The notes below the pieces were generated by a model, which was not told the origin of the DNA, searched no databases, and worked only from the letters and a program-made list of their open reading frames with translations. Made by a program: the position numbers and the translations under genes. A stretch of 64,000 nucleotides of DNA from Triglochin maritima (lineage: Eukaryota > Streptophyta > Magnoliopsida > Alismatales > Juncaginaceae): contig OY821772.1 in assembly GCA_963682175.1 (NCBI GenBank), positions 48,940,925 through 49,004,924 on the forward strand. The letters are read 5' to 3'. Positions 36,363 to 48,499 of this stretch are shown here, piece after piece. Positions within the stretch are counted from its first letter, which is position 1. Each line of letters opens with the position of its first letter.

Positions 36363-38817
36363 TCAAAGGAATGTGTTCTAAACGTTTTACTTTTATATGT
36401 CAATTATTATGAATTGAATGTACAAACATTTTGTTCCTTGATTATAGTATTTGTCTTTTGGTAGTGTTAAGGAAGAGACGTTTGGTCCTTAACCGTAGAG
36501 CTCTAAAAGATAATGGTTTACATAAATCAAAAGTTATTCACAATCATGGTAGTTAACATGGAACATTAATTACCGAGATAAGATTGTCGTGTTGGTCATC
36601 GATTGTTGTAGCTCTACAAATAATTGACGACACGAGTATATAAAAGAGGAAAATATTATTTTTATATATTGAATAGACCTAACAAGTAAAACATTATGAA
36701 ATTGTGTTTCGTGTCATTAATGTTTTACAGTGTCTTGGATCCTAAGATATGAGACTTATATCTTTTCACTCAAGAAGTTTTTAATTTGTTTATTGTCAAA
36801 AGCTACCAATGAGTGTAGTGATAACGACAATAGTTGGTTGAACATGACTTGTGCTGGAAAAGATAGTCAGTCAAACGATTATCATTGCCCCTCTTAATTG
36901 AGTGATGATATTAGTGGGCCCCTTGATAAAGCAAAATTATAATGTGCACAATGTGACTTGAGTTAAGTCACATAGTTATAATTACCTTAAAATGATCAAG
37001 AAATGAATAATACAAAGGTGACACATTTCTACTTTGTATATATTCTTAATATCATGAGGCAAGGGACGGACACAAGTGTTGCACTTACATCACTAAATGG
37101 ATCATGTTTTGGTTCGGGTTGAACAAAGACATCTATGCTAATTGGGTGACTATAATGTGTAGCTATATACCACTTATAGTCTGAGATATTAAGTGTTTAA
37201 TATCGTTGCCAATTTAGCTTAGATCCTCCTATAGGTCACACCACAAAACTGGGAAACAAGATGTTGATTTTAAGTTCATATGATGTGTCGGGTTTCATGT
37301 GAAAATAGGACACATGTGGTGAATTAATTAAAATCAATATGTCATGAAAATTAACATAATTAGAATCATAATAAATTCATATACGGTGTATATATTATGC
37401 GGTGTAATAATTAAATACTACATAGGATAATATTACATAAGATAGAAATTTGCTAAAAACCCCAAAAGATCAAATTTTGTTGGAAATAAATCCAAAATTT
37501 GATAAAGGTAAAATCGGGGTCAAACACGGTGAACCGTTCATGGTTCGGTCGACCAGGGCATCTTCGGATCGGTTAACCGAATAGGGAATGGGTAAGCGCA
37601 ATTGGTTGACCGAGATTGCCAAGAGTGCTTGGACAATCGAGTTCGGTTAACCGATTGGAAACGGTCAACCGAGAAGTATTATTTTCGGTAAACTGAAGGT
37701 GACCCGGTCATCCGATGACTATGTCCCAGGAGCGATTTTGGTGGGTCAAAGGTATATCGATTAAAAGACGTGGTTCGTCCGAATTCTTCCAGGAATTTTT
37801 TCTAATAAAGAATCGGTCGACCGTCTAGCTCACAGTTAGGGGTGAGCATCGGTCCGGACCGGACCGGACCCAGATTCTCTCCGGGATCCGGACCGAAGAC
37901 CGGACCCGTATTCTCTCCAGGGTCCGGACGGAAGACCGGACCGGTCAGGTGCGGTCTGGACTGAACCCGGACCGATCGGTCCGGTCCAAAAACCCGGACC
38001 GGACCGAACTTTTGTGGGGATGTTTGGGTTTTGGTCCGGAACCGGACCGAAACCCGAATCGCTCTGGTGGGCCGGACCGAAACCCGGACCGGACCGGAAG
38101 TTGCTCTCCCCTACTCACGGTGCACCGAACACGTGTTATAACCAAATGGTTCGGTTGACCGAATAATACTCGGTCTACCGAACAAGAACGATTCTGCCTG
38201 AATTATTAAGAGATTAATTAAATCATAGGTGGAATAATTCCATATTTAATTAATACATTTTTTGTAGGTGATTATGTGGAATTTAGATATTAATTTTAGG
38301 AGAGAAAAACAAGGGATCATGGCTAAATAATAGCTCTTGATAAGGATGTTTTGGGAGCCTATAAAAGGGCACTTATTCCTACTTGTTTTAAGACTAATGC
38401 AAAATCTTTCTGTCATTAATTTCTCCCTAATCACCACGAAATTTCTCTTAGTAAAATTAAGTTTGGAGATTAGAATCTCAGGAGACTTAAAGAGGGTTTA
38501 TTAGCTAGATTCTAAACCTTATTAGAGATTGATTGGCTAACTCCTTTCTCTTTAATCTTGTTTAGAGTTTGGTGAACACTCGGAGGCAATTCCGTGGACG
38601 ATTCTGCGGGCAACGCGACTCCGGATCATCAAAAGGTTTTAGAGAACCTTTAGGTATGATTATATTTTTGTGGATTATTTTAATAAATGTAGGTTGCATG
38701 TTATTAGAATAAAACACAAATAGATGTACATAAAATTGCTGAAAATATGAAAATCGATCTTGTATGTTATATTAAAATTTTAAAATATATACATACATAG
38801 GGACACGAAATCCTACA
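36363..38817 (+). repeat. Ty1/copia LTR, subfamily A, copy 2
   Basis: Starts directly after the polypurine tract (TCAAAGGAATGTG; first dinucleotide TC, not TG) and ends CCTACA at 38817. Contains a 277-base hAT MITE (37837-38113). Followed by TGATATTAGAGC and ~290 bases of copia leader (to 39117), so it served both as 3' LTR of the left copy and as 5' LTR of a further, truncated copy. Confidence 0.85.
37837..38113. mobile_element. hAT-type MITE with GGTCCGGACC repeats, copy 2
   Basis: Ends TAGGGGTGAGCATCGG and, inverted, TAGGGGAGAGCAA. Flanks CTCACAGT (37829-37836) and CTCACGGT (38114-38121), an 8-bp duplication with 7/8 identity. LTR copy 1 (near 26690) has the empty site CTCACGGTGCACC. The interior is packed with CCGGACCGGACC and GGTCCGGACC words. 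Same family as 7050-7292. Confidence 0.9.
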
Positions 38818-39117
38818 GTGATATTAGAGCTTTTAGTTCATATTTTCGACAATTAAACTATATAATTAATTTTAGTTTACCATCTACAATCAAAACAATT
38901 CATATTCTATGTCTTTTTCGAGTTTTCGATAGTTTTGTTGATTTAATTCGAATTGATTCTTTTGATAGTTTTAAATGTTTTAAAACACATCATGTGAATG
39001 TTAGAATTAAGATTTAGACTTATGTCTGATTTATAGAATTTTCGTTTTTAATTAAATGATTATTTTATAAGGAATCGACAAAACGAAAAAGGCATATGTT
39101 TATCTTTCTTTAAATTT
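38818..39117 (+). repeat. Truncated copia leader after LTR copy 2
   Basis: Near-identical to 28000-28299 (PBS-like site and leader). Similarity ends at 39117, where unrelated AT-rich sequence begins. Marks a tandem copy of the element lost by deletion. Confidence 0.8.
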
Positions 39118-39336
39118 GATAATTTATTTATTTTTAATAACTAGAATAATTTACCATATTTTGCCCACGAACCTAGGTAAAATCTTGTAATTCTAGTGAT
39201 TTTAGTATGGGACACCCTTAACGTAAAAACTAAAATCAGATGAACCAAACAACCAATGTGCGTTTCAACTTTCGACTCAGCTCTCTCACACCACTTAAAC
39301 CAATCACGCTCCAACAACACAAGCAAAAACCTAGCC
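39118..39336. other. Short intergenic stretch
   Basis: No gene or repeat recognised between the truncated copia leader and the Harbinger MITE. Confidence 0.4.
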
Positions 39337-39339
39337 TTA

Positions 39340-40126
39340 GGGCACCCTTAACGGGGTGCCACGCCTGGGCGCCCTTCGGGTGCCCGCCCAGGACGCCCAC
39401 ACGGGCGTTGGGCGTCCCGGGCAGACGCCCGGGGCGCCCTCGGGTGGGGGGCACGTGTCCCCCCCCCATTCGTCGATTTTTTTAAAATTTTAATTATTTA
39501 GTGGATGTTTTGTTATTAATGGATTTGATATTTGTTATTAATGTGGGGTAATAATTTTTTGCAAGTGAGACCCCGAACGACCTGTCGAGGTGGTTTAATA
39601 GTATGGTCTAATATCATGCGTGCACTTTAATCACGCTTCACTGAGCAAACACGCGTGCACTATTTAATCACGCATGCACTGTTTTCAATCACACGTGCAC
39701 TGTTTAATCACGTTTCTTAACTTTGAGTGTAATATTTCATATTTCAGTTTATCTTAAATGTAATGTGGTTCCGTAATATTTAATAATAATTTCGTGATTT
39801 AGCAGTAATTATTAACAATATTTCGAGTTAAAATAGAATTTTAATGTTATTAGAATTAGAATTATATAAAATGTAATTTGTTGAATGTTGTGTGAAAATT
39901 AAAATTGTTTAATTAAGAAATGATGTGGAGGAAAGAGAGTGTAGGGTTGGTGGGGGTAACCCGGACATGGGTAAGGGTGTTTTTTGGGTGGGTTGGGTGA
40001 GCTGATGTGGCAGAGAAAGAAGCTGACGTGGCAGAGAGAGTGTAGGGCGCCCGGGATAGCCCGGGGTGTTGTTATTTCTGCTCCTAGGAACGCCCATCCG
40101 ACAATCGCTCTTCAAAGAGGTGTTCC
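39340..40126 (-). mobile_element. PIF/Harbinger-type MITE
   Basis: Left end GGGCACCCTTAACGGGG after TTA. Right end, inverted, GGAACACCTCTTTGAAG. It shares the GACGAATGGGGGGG end and the CACGTCAGC subterminal repeats (40015-40040, inverted) with the larger elements at 9250 and 21702. It also has the CACGCGTGCACTGTTTAAT-type tandem repeat (39625-39715). No protein. Outer bases read TTA and TAA, so the exact target duplication is uncertain. Confidence 0.68.
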
Positions 40127-40129
40127 TAA

Positions 40130-40462
40130 GCAAAATACACCCTTGCAAATATTGTAGGTTTTACCAGGCGCTTGACTTGGTCTTTCCTTGGTTTTGCTAG
40201 TTCATTCTTATGGACGAATGGTAAATACCTATTTACAGATCTTGCGTGTTTTGGTACACATTCTGCTACCATTTGGTGACATTTGATCAATTAATAATCA
40301 CATCCATGCTTCTTGCAAATCCACTCTTGCTTCATCTACTCTGGGAACTTCTGGCTCATATTAATGTGTTGATATTAAATGTTAAACCAAATTGTACAGC
40401 CATTTAGTGTAATATTTTAAAAGGTACTATTAAATGAGGACGCATTTATGTTGAACTAAATT
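40130..40462. other. Intergenic spacer
   Basis: No gene seen. Ends with GTTCA (40463-40467), the probable left target duplication of the large gypsy element. Confidence 0.4.
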
Positions 40463-40467
40463 GTTCA

Positions 40468-42385
40468 TGTAACGTCCCCGAAAACAACGGAAAATTTAAA
40501 CAATAATAAAGACCGTCAACGGTCAACACAAGGCACGTCACGAGACGACAAGTCAAAATGTATATATATATATAAAAAGATATAGATCCACGTGGAAGTC
40601 AAAATATACATATGAGTCAACTGTGATTACAACAGAAAGGAATATACATGTAATCACTACCTCAACAAAAGATACAACAGAAGACAAGATCAGATCCCGG
40701 GGGCACCCTCCTCGGTCACCACCTCGACTCTAATGTTGCTCGCTACCTGAGATGCAAACAATTGAAACATGCCTGAGTTCCCTGAAGGAACCTCGTGCAC
40801 CAAACCTCCTAAAATACAAAATGGAATTAAAGACAATGCAATGCAATGCACATGATCATCCGCCTCGGGTCCACAATAATACCCATCTCCGCCTCCGCGG
40901 TACTGAACCACTCCTGCCACCACGAGGGTCAAGTCAGTCCACCACTGCCTCACAAGGGTCAGTCGGCACCACTGCTCCCCAAGAGTGCAGAAAGGAACCC
41001 TGGCACTACGTCGCCACCCCAGGAGCGAGTCAGCCCGCCGAATGCACAACTCGGGCCAGACGACAGCCGCTGCTCCCCCAAGAGCCGCCAGACGCGCACC
41101 CTGTCGGAACATCCTCGGCCTACTGACAAACCCCAGCAAACAACCCAAGGTTTACGACAATCGTCTCTCACACCGCGCTCGATATGAGAGGACCAACAAT
41201 AGTACGCCCTCGTCGAAGGTGAAATCCGTCGCTCTCAAGGCCGGTAATCGATCGTCGCCTCGGAGCCGGTAGTCGACCTATACTCGACGGCTCGCGTGTG
41301 GATAAATCCACCAACCTGCGGCAGATCGGTCGACCGCTACAAGCAAACCGGTCGACCGGTCCTCCGCATAGTACTATGTACTGTACAAACAAGTGTATGG
41401 ATCGAACCACGCCAACTGAATTACCGACCCATCGGTCGAACAAAAGTCATCTAGCGGTCGACCGTTTGGATGGTCTACGCTATACAATATTTATAATATT
41501 TATATATCCGACCGGTCGAACCAAGGGTCCGTTCAACCGATAACAGGGATTTCAGCATTTTGCCTTAGTAATATTCGATCGACCAGAACTGAGATACAGT
41601 TCGACCGAAACATCACAGACACTCTACTGCTTAATTAAAATGCTCCGTCGGTCGACCGAAAGTTAAAGAGCGGTCGACCGTTTTGATGGTCAAAGCTCCC
41701 AACCGAGTTAGCATCGAATAGATCGGTCGAACCAGGTTAAGGATGTTCGACCGTTTAATAAGTCAAAATCCCCAACCGACCTATTCTCATTGTTTCGGTC
41801 GACCGGCTAAGTGGACCCGTTCGACCGATAACAGCATTAAATCTTTTTTTCCCGCACGAATCTGGCATAACGATCGACCGTCCTCAGACATCGTTCGACC
41901 GTTTGTGGGTGCAAATCAATATAATAATAGCATCGGTCGACTGCCCACAGGCACCGGTCGACCGATCGTCGTCTTCAACCTCTGAATAGGTTGCAATCCG
42001 ACGGGGAATTCGACACCAACGTCCATCCCCAACACTCACAAAGCTTATGTGAGTTATAATGAAGATTTGGCATACCTTATTGACGTTTGTGGAAGCCTCC
42101 CAAGCTTTGGCAAGCCTAACCCAACTCTTCTCCTTCACTTCCTCTCCTTCTCCTTCTCCTTCTCCTTCTTTCCTTCTTCTTCTTCTTCTTCTCCAAAATC
42201 CCTTCTCTCACTCTCTGAAGAAACTAAGTTATGAAGAAAACGTTTTTCTTAACCTAACATCTCTATTTATAGCAAAATCTAAATCTTATCCAATTCTTCC
42301 ACCTCATGCTTTACTATTCAAGCTTAATTAAGGTTAATTAGGTTCAGTTTAGGTTAATTAGGGTGTTTAGATTAAGGTTATTACA
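40468..42385 (-). repeat. Tekay-like 3' LTR
   Basis: 1918 bases. On minus it runs TGTAATAACC...GGACGTTACA. Preceded on minus by the purine tract AAGGAGGGTAGAT. Contains the CGGTCGACCG cluster at 41325-41965. Frames in 40690-41187 recur in the other LTR and are not genes. Confidence 0.9.
41325..41965. repeat. CGGTCGACCG cluster in Tekay-like LTR
   Basis: Seven exact palindromes by eye, mixed with GGTCGAAC/GTTCGACC half sites about every 30-60 bases. The same set recurs at 63280-63920 in the other LTR. Confidence 0.9.
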
Positions 42386-42434
42386 ATCTACCCTCCTTAA
42401 AGGAATTTCGTCCGCGAAATTCGGAACAACTGAC

Positions 42435-44245
42435 TTACCGGAATAACTCTGGATACTGCCTCCTGACGTCCTCCTCGATCTCCCAGGTAGCCTCTCTGAT
42501 ACTGTGATGCTGCCACCTGACCTTCACCATCGGAATCGCTCTCCTCCTGAGCTGATGTACCATCTGATCCACAATCTCAACTGGTCTCTCATCTAACGAC
42601 AAATCCCGCTGGATCTCTGGTACTGCTATCTCTACCACATGAGCTGGATCGGCCACGTACTTCCTCAGCATAGAAACATGGAAGACGTTGTGAAGTCCTG
42701 CGAACTGTGGCAGTAAGGCAATCCTATATGCCACCTCCCCGACTCGATCCAATATCTCAAAAGGTCCGACATACCTCAGACTCAGCTTCCCCTTCTTCTC
42801 GAATCTCATCACCCCTCTGGAAGGTGAGATCTTCAGGAAAACATGATCTCCTGCATCAAAAGTCAGCTCACGCCTCCGCGTATCAGCATAACTCTTCTGC
42901 CTGCTCTGCGTTGTAGCTAGTCGTCTCCGAATCACGTCAACCTTCTCTGAATATAACTGTATAATGTCAGGTCCAACAAGTTGTCTCTCGCCCACATCAC
43001 TCCAGCATACTGGCGATCTACACGACCTCCCGTATAATGCCTCATATGGTGCCATCCCAATACTCGAGTGGTAGCTGTTGTTGTCGGCGAACTCTATCAG
43101 CGGCAAGTGCTCATCCCAATGCCCAGCCCAGTCGAGTGCACACGCCCTCAGCATGTCCTCCAATGTCTGTATCGTTTGCTCTGACTAGCCATCTGTCTGT
43201 GGCTGGAATGTTGTGCTAAACTTCAGACGTGTCCCTAGTGATCTGTGTAGACTCTCCCAAAATCGCGAAGTGAATCTGGGATCTCTATCTGAAATGATAC
43301 TGACTGGTAAACCATGAAGTCTGACAATCTCCTCAATATATAACTTAGCTAGACCATCTAGAGGAAGAGTGGTCTTAATGGCTAAGAAATGCGCAGACTT
43401 GGTCAGTCGATCGACTATAACCCAAATCGCATCGTGGAATCTCCGTGTCTTCGGTAGCCCCGTAACAAAATCCATCGTCACGTGTTCCCACTTCCACTCG
43501 GGCAACTCAATCCTCTGCATCTGCCCAGCTGGTCTTTGGTGCTCCATCTTCACCTGCTGACAGACCAAACACCTCGACACAAAGTCTGCAACGTCCTTCT
43601 TCATCCCTCGCCACCAGAAGTTCGGCTGCAAATCTTTGTACATCTTGGTGCTTCCTGGATGAATGGAATATCGCGATCTATGTGCCTCCTCCATGATATC
43701 ATGTCTCAGGTCCTCTGTCCTTGGCACCCAGATACGGTTTCTGAATCTCAGACCTCCATCCACTCTAACTCTGAAGTCTGACCCATCTCTAGCCGCTAAC
43801 TGTAACAAACTGCTCAACTCCTCATCTGTAGTCTGAGCATGAATCACTGTCGATTCTGTCTGAGGCTCTACTCTCAATCCTGCAATCACTGCACCCTCAG
43901 AGCTATCTGTAAATGGTCTCCACTCTGCTAAGGACTCCAGTAGTCGCCACTCCTGAATGCATAGGCCTGCTACTGATACCTCCACCTTCCGGCTCAAAGC
44001 GTCTGCAACCGTGTTCGCCCTCCCCGGATGGTAAGAGATAGTAAAATCGTAGTCCTTAATGAACTCAAGCCATCTGCGCTGCCTCATGTTCAACTCCTTC
44101 TGCGAGAACACGTACTCAGACTCTGATGATCTGTAAACACCTCAAACTGCTCGCCATAAAGATAGTGTCTCCAGGTCTTCAGTGCGTGAACCACTGCTGC
44201 TAACTCCAAATCATGAGTCGGGTAATTCCTCTCATGGACCTTCAG
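42435..44245 (-). pseudogene. Tekay-like RNase H end, integrase and chromodomain-like tail
   Basis: RNase H tail (44111-44000) has YHPGRANTVADALSRK. Integrase (about 43990-42650) has a His/Cys finger ending CLVCQQVK, Asp in HVTMDFVTGLP, Asp in IISDRDPRF and Glu just after a stop. The end (42510-42435) reads VKVRWQHHSIREATWEIEED, the chromodomain-like segment that steers chromovirus integration. Breaks: TAG at 43185-43187 where CAG would keep the frame, and a one-base loss near 44131 that shifts RNase H. A further stop at 44246 separates it from RT. Confidence 0.85.
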
Positions 44246-46203
44246 CTATCTGGATGCATACGCGATCACCCTCCCGTGCTGCATAAGTACACGTCCTAAG
44301 CCAATACCTGAAGCATCGCTATAAATCACAAATCCACCTGTGCCACTCGGCAATGACAAAACTGGTGCCGTGGTCAACAGTCTCTTCAGCTCTCGAAAGC
44401 TGTCCTCGCACTTCTGTGACCATACAAAAGTGACTCCCTTCTGTGTCAGAGTCGTCAGTGGTGTTGCCAATCTCGAGAAGTCTTTGATGAAGCGACGGTA
44501 ATAACCCGCCAGCCCAACAAAGCTCTTAATATCCGTCACGCTCGTAGGTGTCCTCCACTGTGTCACTGTCTCTACCTTCGTCGGATCCACTGATATCCCC
44601 TCTGCTGATACAATGTGTCCGAGGAACGCCACTCTGTCCAACGAAAACTCACACTTTGAGAACTTAGCATATAACTGTTGGGCTCTCAAGATGCTGAGTA
44701 CAATCCTCAGATGCTCTCTATGCTGCTCCACATCTGGTGAATAGATCAAAATGTCATCCACAAAGACAATCACAAATCTGTCAATATACTCCCTGAATGT
44801 TCGGTGCATCAGATCCATGAACGCTGCTGGAGCATTCGTCAATCCAAATGGCATCACCAAGAACTCGTAGTGTCCATATCTCGTCATGAAAGCTGTCTTC
44901 TGGATGTCCTCGTCTCGGATCCTCAACTGGTGATATCCTGAACGCAGGTCAATCTTCGAGAAAACCTTCGCTGACTGCAGCTGGTCGAAAAGGTCCTCGA
45001 TCCTAGGTAAGGGATACTTATTCTTCACCGTCACATGGTTCAGCATCCTGTAGTCTATGCACATCCTCAAGGATCCGTCCTTCTTCTTTTCAAACAAAAC
45101 TGGTGCACCCCAAGGCGAGACACTCAGTCTGATAAATCCCGAGTCCATCAACTCCTGCAACTGCTTCTTCAACTCTGTCAACTCAGCATGTGTCATCCGG
45201 TATGGAGCCTTCGACTGCGGTGTAGTGCCAGCTGCCAACTCGATACCGAAATCCAACTCTCGGTGCGGTGGTAAACCTGGAATCTCCGCTGGAAAAACAT
45301 CTGCGAACTCCTGTACCACCTCAATGTCCTCCAATCTCTGAGACTCTGCCTCCGCAACTACAAGTGTCGCTAAAAATGTTGTACAACCCTGCTGTAACAG
45401 CCTCTGAGCCCTCACAGCAGATACAAGAATGCGACCTCCTCTGTTTCTGACCCCTCGAATCAGAATATCAGGCAAACCCTTCCTCGGGATCAAAATCTTC
45501 TTCTCACGGCACAAGACTCGAACATCATATTGGGACAGCCAATCCATCCCAAGTATGACATCAAAGTCCTCCATCGGTAGCAAGACCAGGTCAGCCGGAA
45601 ACTCCTGATCTCCCGAAACAATCGTGGCACTGGGGACAAATCTCCCCACAGTGCCCACCAGACCCAGGGGTGTGCTGACCTCCAGAGTGGCAGTCAACAT
45701 CGCAAGGGTACAACCCAACACTCCCGCAAATCGCTCTGAGATGAACGAGTGTGTCGCGCCACAATCAAAGAGCACCCTAGCTACTGATCCAACGACAAGA
45801 AGCGTACCTTCCACAACAACGCCTCCATACCTAGTCTCCTCTGCCTGGATGGTGAAAACTCTGCCAGTGTGCTGCCCCTGCTGTGGTCTAAAAGGTGGTC
45901 TACCTCCGCCTCCACCTCTGCCTGGCGCTAGTAATCCCGGTGGTCTGCTCGGCCCAGCTCCTCGGCTCGGACAGCTCCTAATAAAGTGACCCAGTTGGCC
46001 ACATCCATGACAAGCTCCAATGGTGAAACACTGCCAGGAGTGAAACCTGCCACAACTACCACAAGGCTCAGGTCGTGGTGCTGCAGCTCCTGCTCCCTCA
46101 AACCGGGGCCTCTTGCCCGGAATCCTCCCAGTCTGACCTCCCGGCCTCTCAGAGAACCTACCCGATGGCCTCCTCTCATCCTGGTAGTTCTCTCTGTAGT
46201 CAC
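44246..46203 (-). pseudogene. Tekay-like gag tail, protease and reverse transcriptase
   Basis: Open from the Athila-like insertion junction (46203) to TAG at 44248-44246, where CAG would keep the frame. Order: gag tail with a first Cys motif and the zinc knuckle [14 protein letters not shown] (near 46010-45965); aspartic protease with [12 protein letters not shown] (near 45775; Cys in the second active-site position); RT from about 45250 with the palm motif FVDDILIYS (near 44765-44740); start of RNase H with VIYSDASG (near 44325). One long frame is usual for this lineage, so the stop is damage, not a recoding site. Confidence 0.85.
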
Positions 46204-47393
46204 TGATGAAGATTTAAATTTATACCGCAAGTGCACGGCGTCTATGAAGACGTGGCAAGTACGGGTCGAACACAAGGAGGGAGAGATTTCGTAGTTGATG
46301 TTATTTTCGATTAAGAGGAAGAAGGGAGAAGAAATAAGTTGGGTTTTTGGTATTTTTGATTTAATTATCTAAAGTACGAAACAAAAGCAATTAGAACTAA
46401 AACAAGAAATAAGAAGAGAAATCCGTTGGGTGGAGGTTTAGATGTAGGTTTAGATCAGAGAATTACTGAAACTTATTGTAAATCATGTTAGTTATGAAGC
46501 ATTACAAGATAAATGACTTAACATAAACTCAAGTAATCAAAATAAACTAATCATGAACTTAAAATAATAACATGCAATTCATCTTCTCTAACCCTCATTC
46601 CATCACCTCCACCCTTTGGAAAGAGTTAGAAACTCATGGAGGGAGGAAGAAGAAGGGATCCTAGAGACATTAAAAGAAAACTAAAACAAGAATTAAAAGA
46701 ACAGAATTTTATTAATAAAACTAAGGTACACAAATAAGAACAACAACCAAGGACCCTTTTTACATCGTTCTCGGGTCTATTTATAGTTGCTACAAGGGAC
46801 TTAGGTATAGAATTGGATAGTACATGTGTCCATACACGACTGGACGAAATTGGGACACACAGATCGACCAATGGGCGGCGGAATCGCCGCACATCATGTG
46901 TATTGTGCGGCGGATTCGCCTCACACGTTGGTCGGATTTAATCAGGATTTTTGTCACGCGTTTATGGTATGATTTGATCCTCCTTCGCGCGTCTGGATTG
47001 ATTCTTTCCATTGTCTTGAGCTCCGGATTAATTCCTTCCATTGTTGGAGATTTATATTTGATTTTTCTTTTGACTTTCTCCACACAATAACTTGGTCCTT
47101 TTATTTTGCAATCAGGTCCTTGGCATTTTGCAATTAAGCCCTTGACCTTTTTTGTAATTAGCTCCTTGAATGCTTTTATGCTTGGATGCATTTCCATTTG
47201 GAACCCGATAAACTTGAACTCGGTCTTTATAATAGAAATGAATCTTTTGCACGCGTTTATGCTCGGAATGTGGGTAATTTGCATTCAGGTCCCTGTATTC
47301 TGTAAATACGACTAAACACATACCTTAGTAGCATTTATTGATATAAAAGTAATCTAAATGAAAGACATATGATGCAATGTATGCAATGCATCA
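46204..47393 (-). repeat. Athila-like 3' LTR
   Basis: 1190 bases, TGATGAAGAT...ATGCATCA on plus. Polypurine tract on minus at 47407-47394 (GGTGTGGGGGTATT). Frames inside are identical in the other LTR and are not genes. Confidence 0.9.
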
Positions 47394-47407
47394 AATACCC
47401 CCACACC

Positions 47408-48499
47408 TAGATTTTGCTAGTCCCTAGCAAAGCAGAATATAAGAAAATGAAAGCAGGGAAATCCTAACTCACTTTCGTAGGAATCACGGTTGCACTTAGC
47501 ATGTGCAACAAGCCTTTAAACCTCCAAGTTGCCTTAGAGGACGAGTTTTGTCTCGTGAGGGTTTTCAGCTGACACACCCACAAAGTCTTAATTCAACATT
47601 CCATTAATAGCTCTCAATATTTTTACCTCAACCTTATACATCTCACTTAGAATTTTTGCATACTCATTATATAAATCTAACTCATTAAAAATATGACTTG
47701 GTCTTTGTTCCTCCAACATTCACACCACTAACCCTTCTACACATGTTTATCACTTGAATTATTTTGCACGCCTCCTCTGGTGGTGAAGTATCATTCGGAT
47801 CAACCATGGCATGGATCATTCTTTTAGCTTTGGGCCTTGAGTATTATTATTATTTTTTATTTTTTTTTCTTTCGTGATTCAACACATTTGCTTTTTGACA
47901 CTTTTACCCTTTTGCATTCGTGTAGCGAGTTGGGTTGATAATCCCGAGCTGATAGACTCAAGTTACCGGGTTTCAAGATACCCCTACGGACCAGTGACTC
48001 AAAGGCTTGGGCTTTTGTAGTCATTTTGCAAAATGTGTTTTCCTCACTTTATTCCTTTATTTTTATTTTCCTCAAGGCTTAATTGCTATTAGAAGTCCAC
48101 ACTTCCCGGTATATTTTCCTCAACCTCTGCTTTTTATCAACCACTTCAAAGATTTGATTCATCCAATTTAAGTGCATACATGTCTTACAAGGGTCATGGG
48201 TTATTTCTTTGGAACTTAGATTTATGTCATAATTTCTACAAGCAGAACTATATAATAAGGAACAAAAACTTAATGCAATTTGTACACGGGTTTTGGCAGT
48301 TCAATCTTAAGCTATGTCATAGAATATTGAATTTTTTTTTTTTAAATAAAGCAGAACAGAAAATCAAATAGATAGATATGTACATATATAAACACCCCCC
48401 ACACCTAAATCATGCATTGTCCTCAATGTATGCACAGATACAATAAATGCACTTATTACCTGCGTCGGCTTGCGGTAGAGGGGTTGAGTTTGCTCAAAG
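47408..48499. other. Non-coding internal region of the Athila-like element
   Basis: Sits where pol should be. No RT or integrase motif in any frame. It has CCCCACACCTA-type words near 47400 and 48395 and a poly-T/A tract near 48330, as in the 3' part of Athila relatives. Confidence 0.6.

Noticed and set aside
37949..38158. Arg/Pro/Asp-rich frames
   Set aside because: Translation of the GGTCCGGACC repeats of a hAT MITE.
46790..47284. 164-residue frame duplicated exactly at 52940-53434
   Set aside because: Both copies lie inside the two LTRs of the Athila-like element. The identity reflects LTR identity, not a gene pair.
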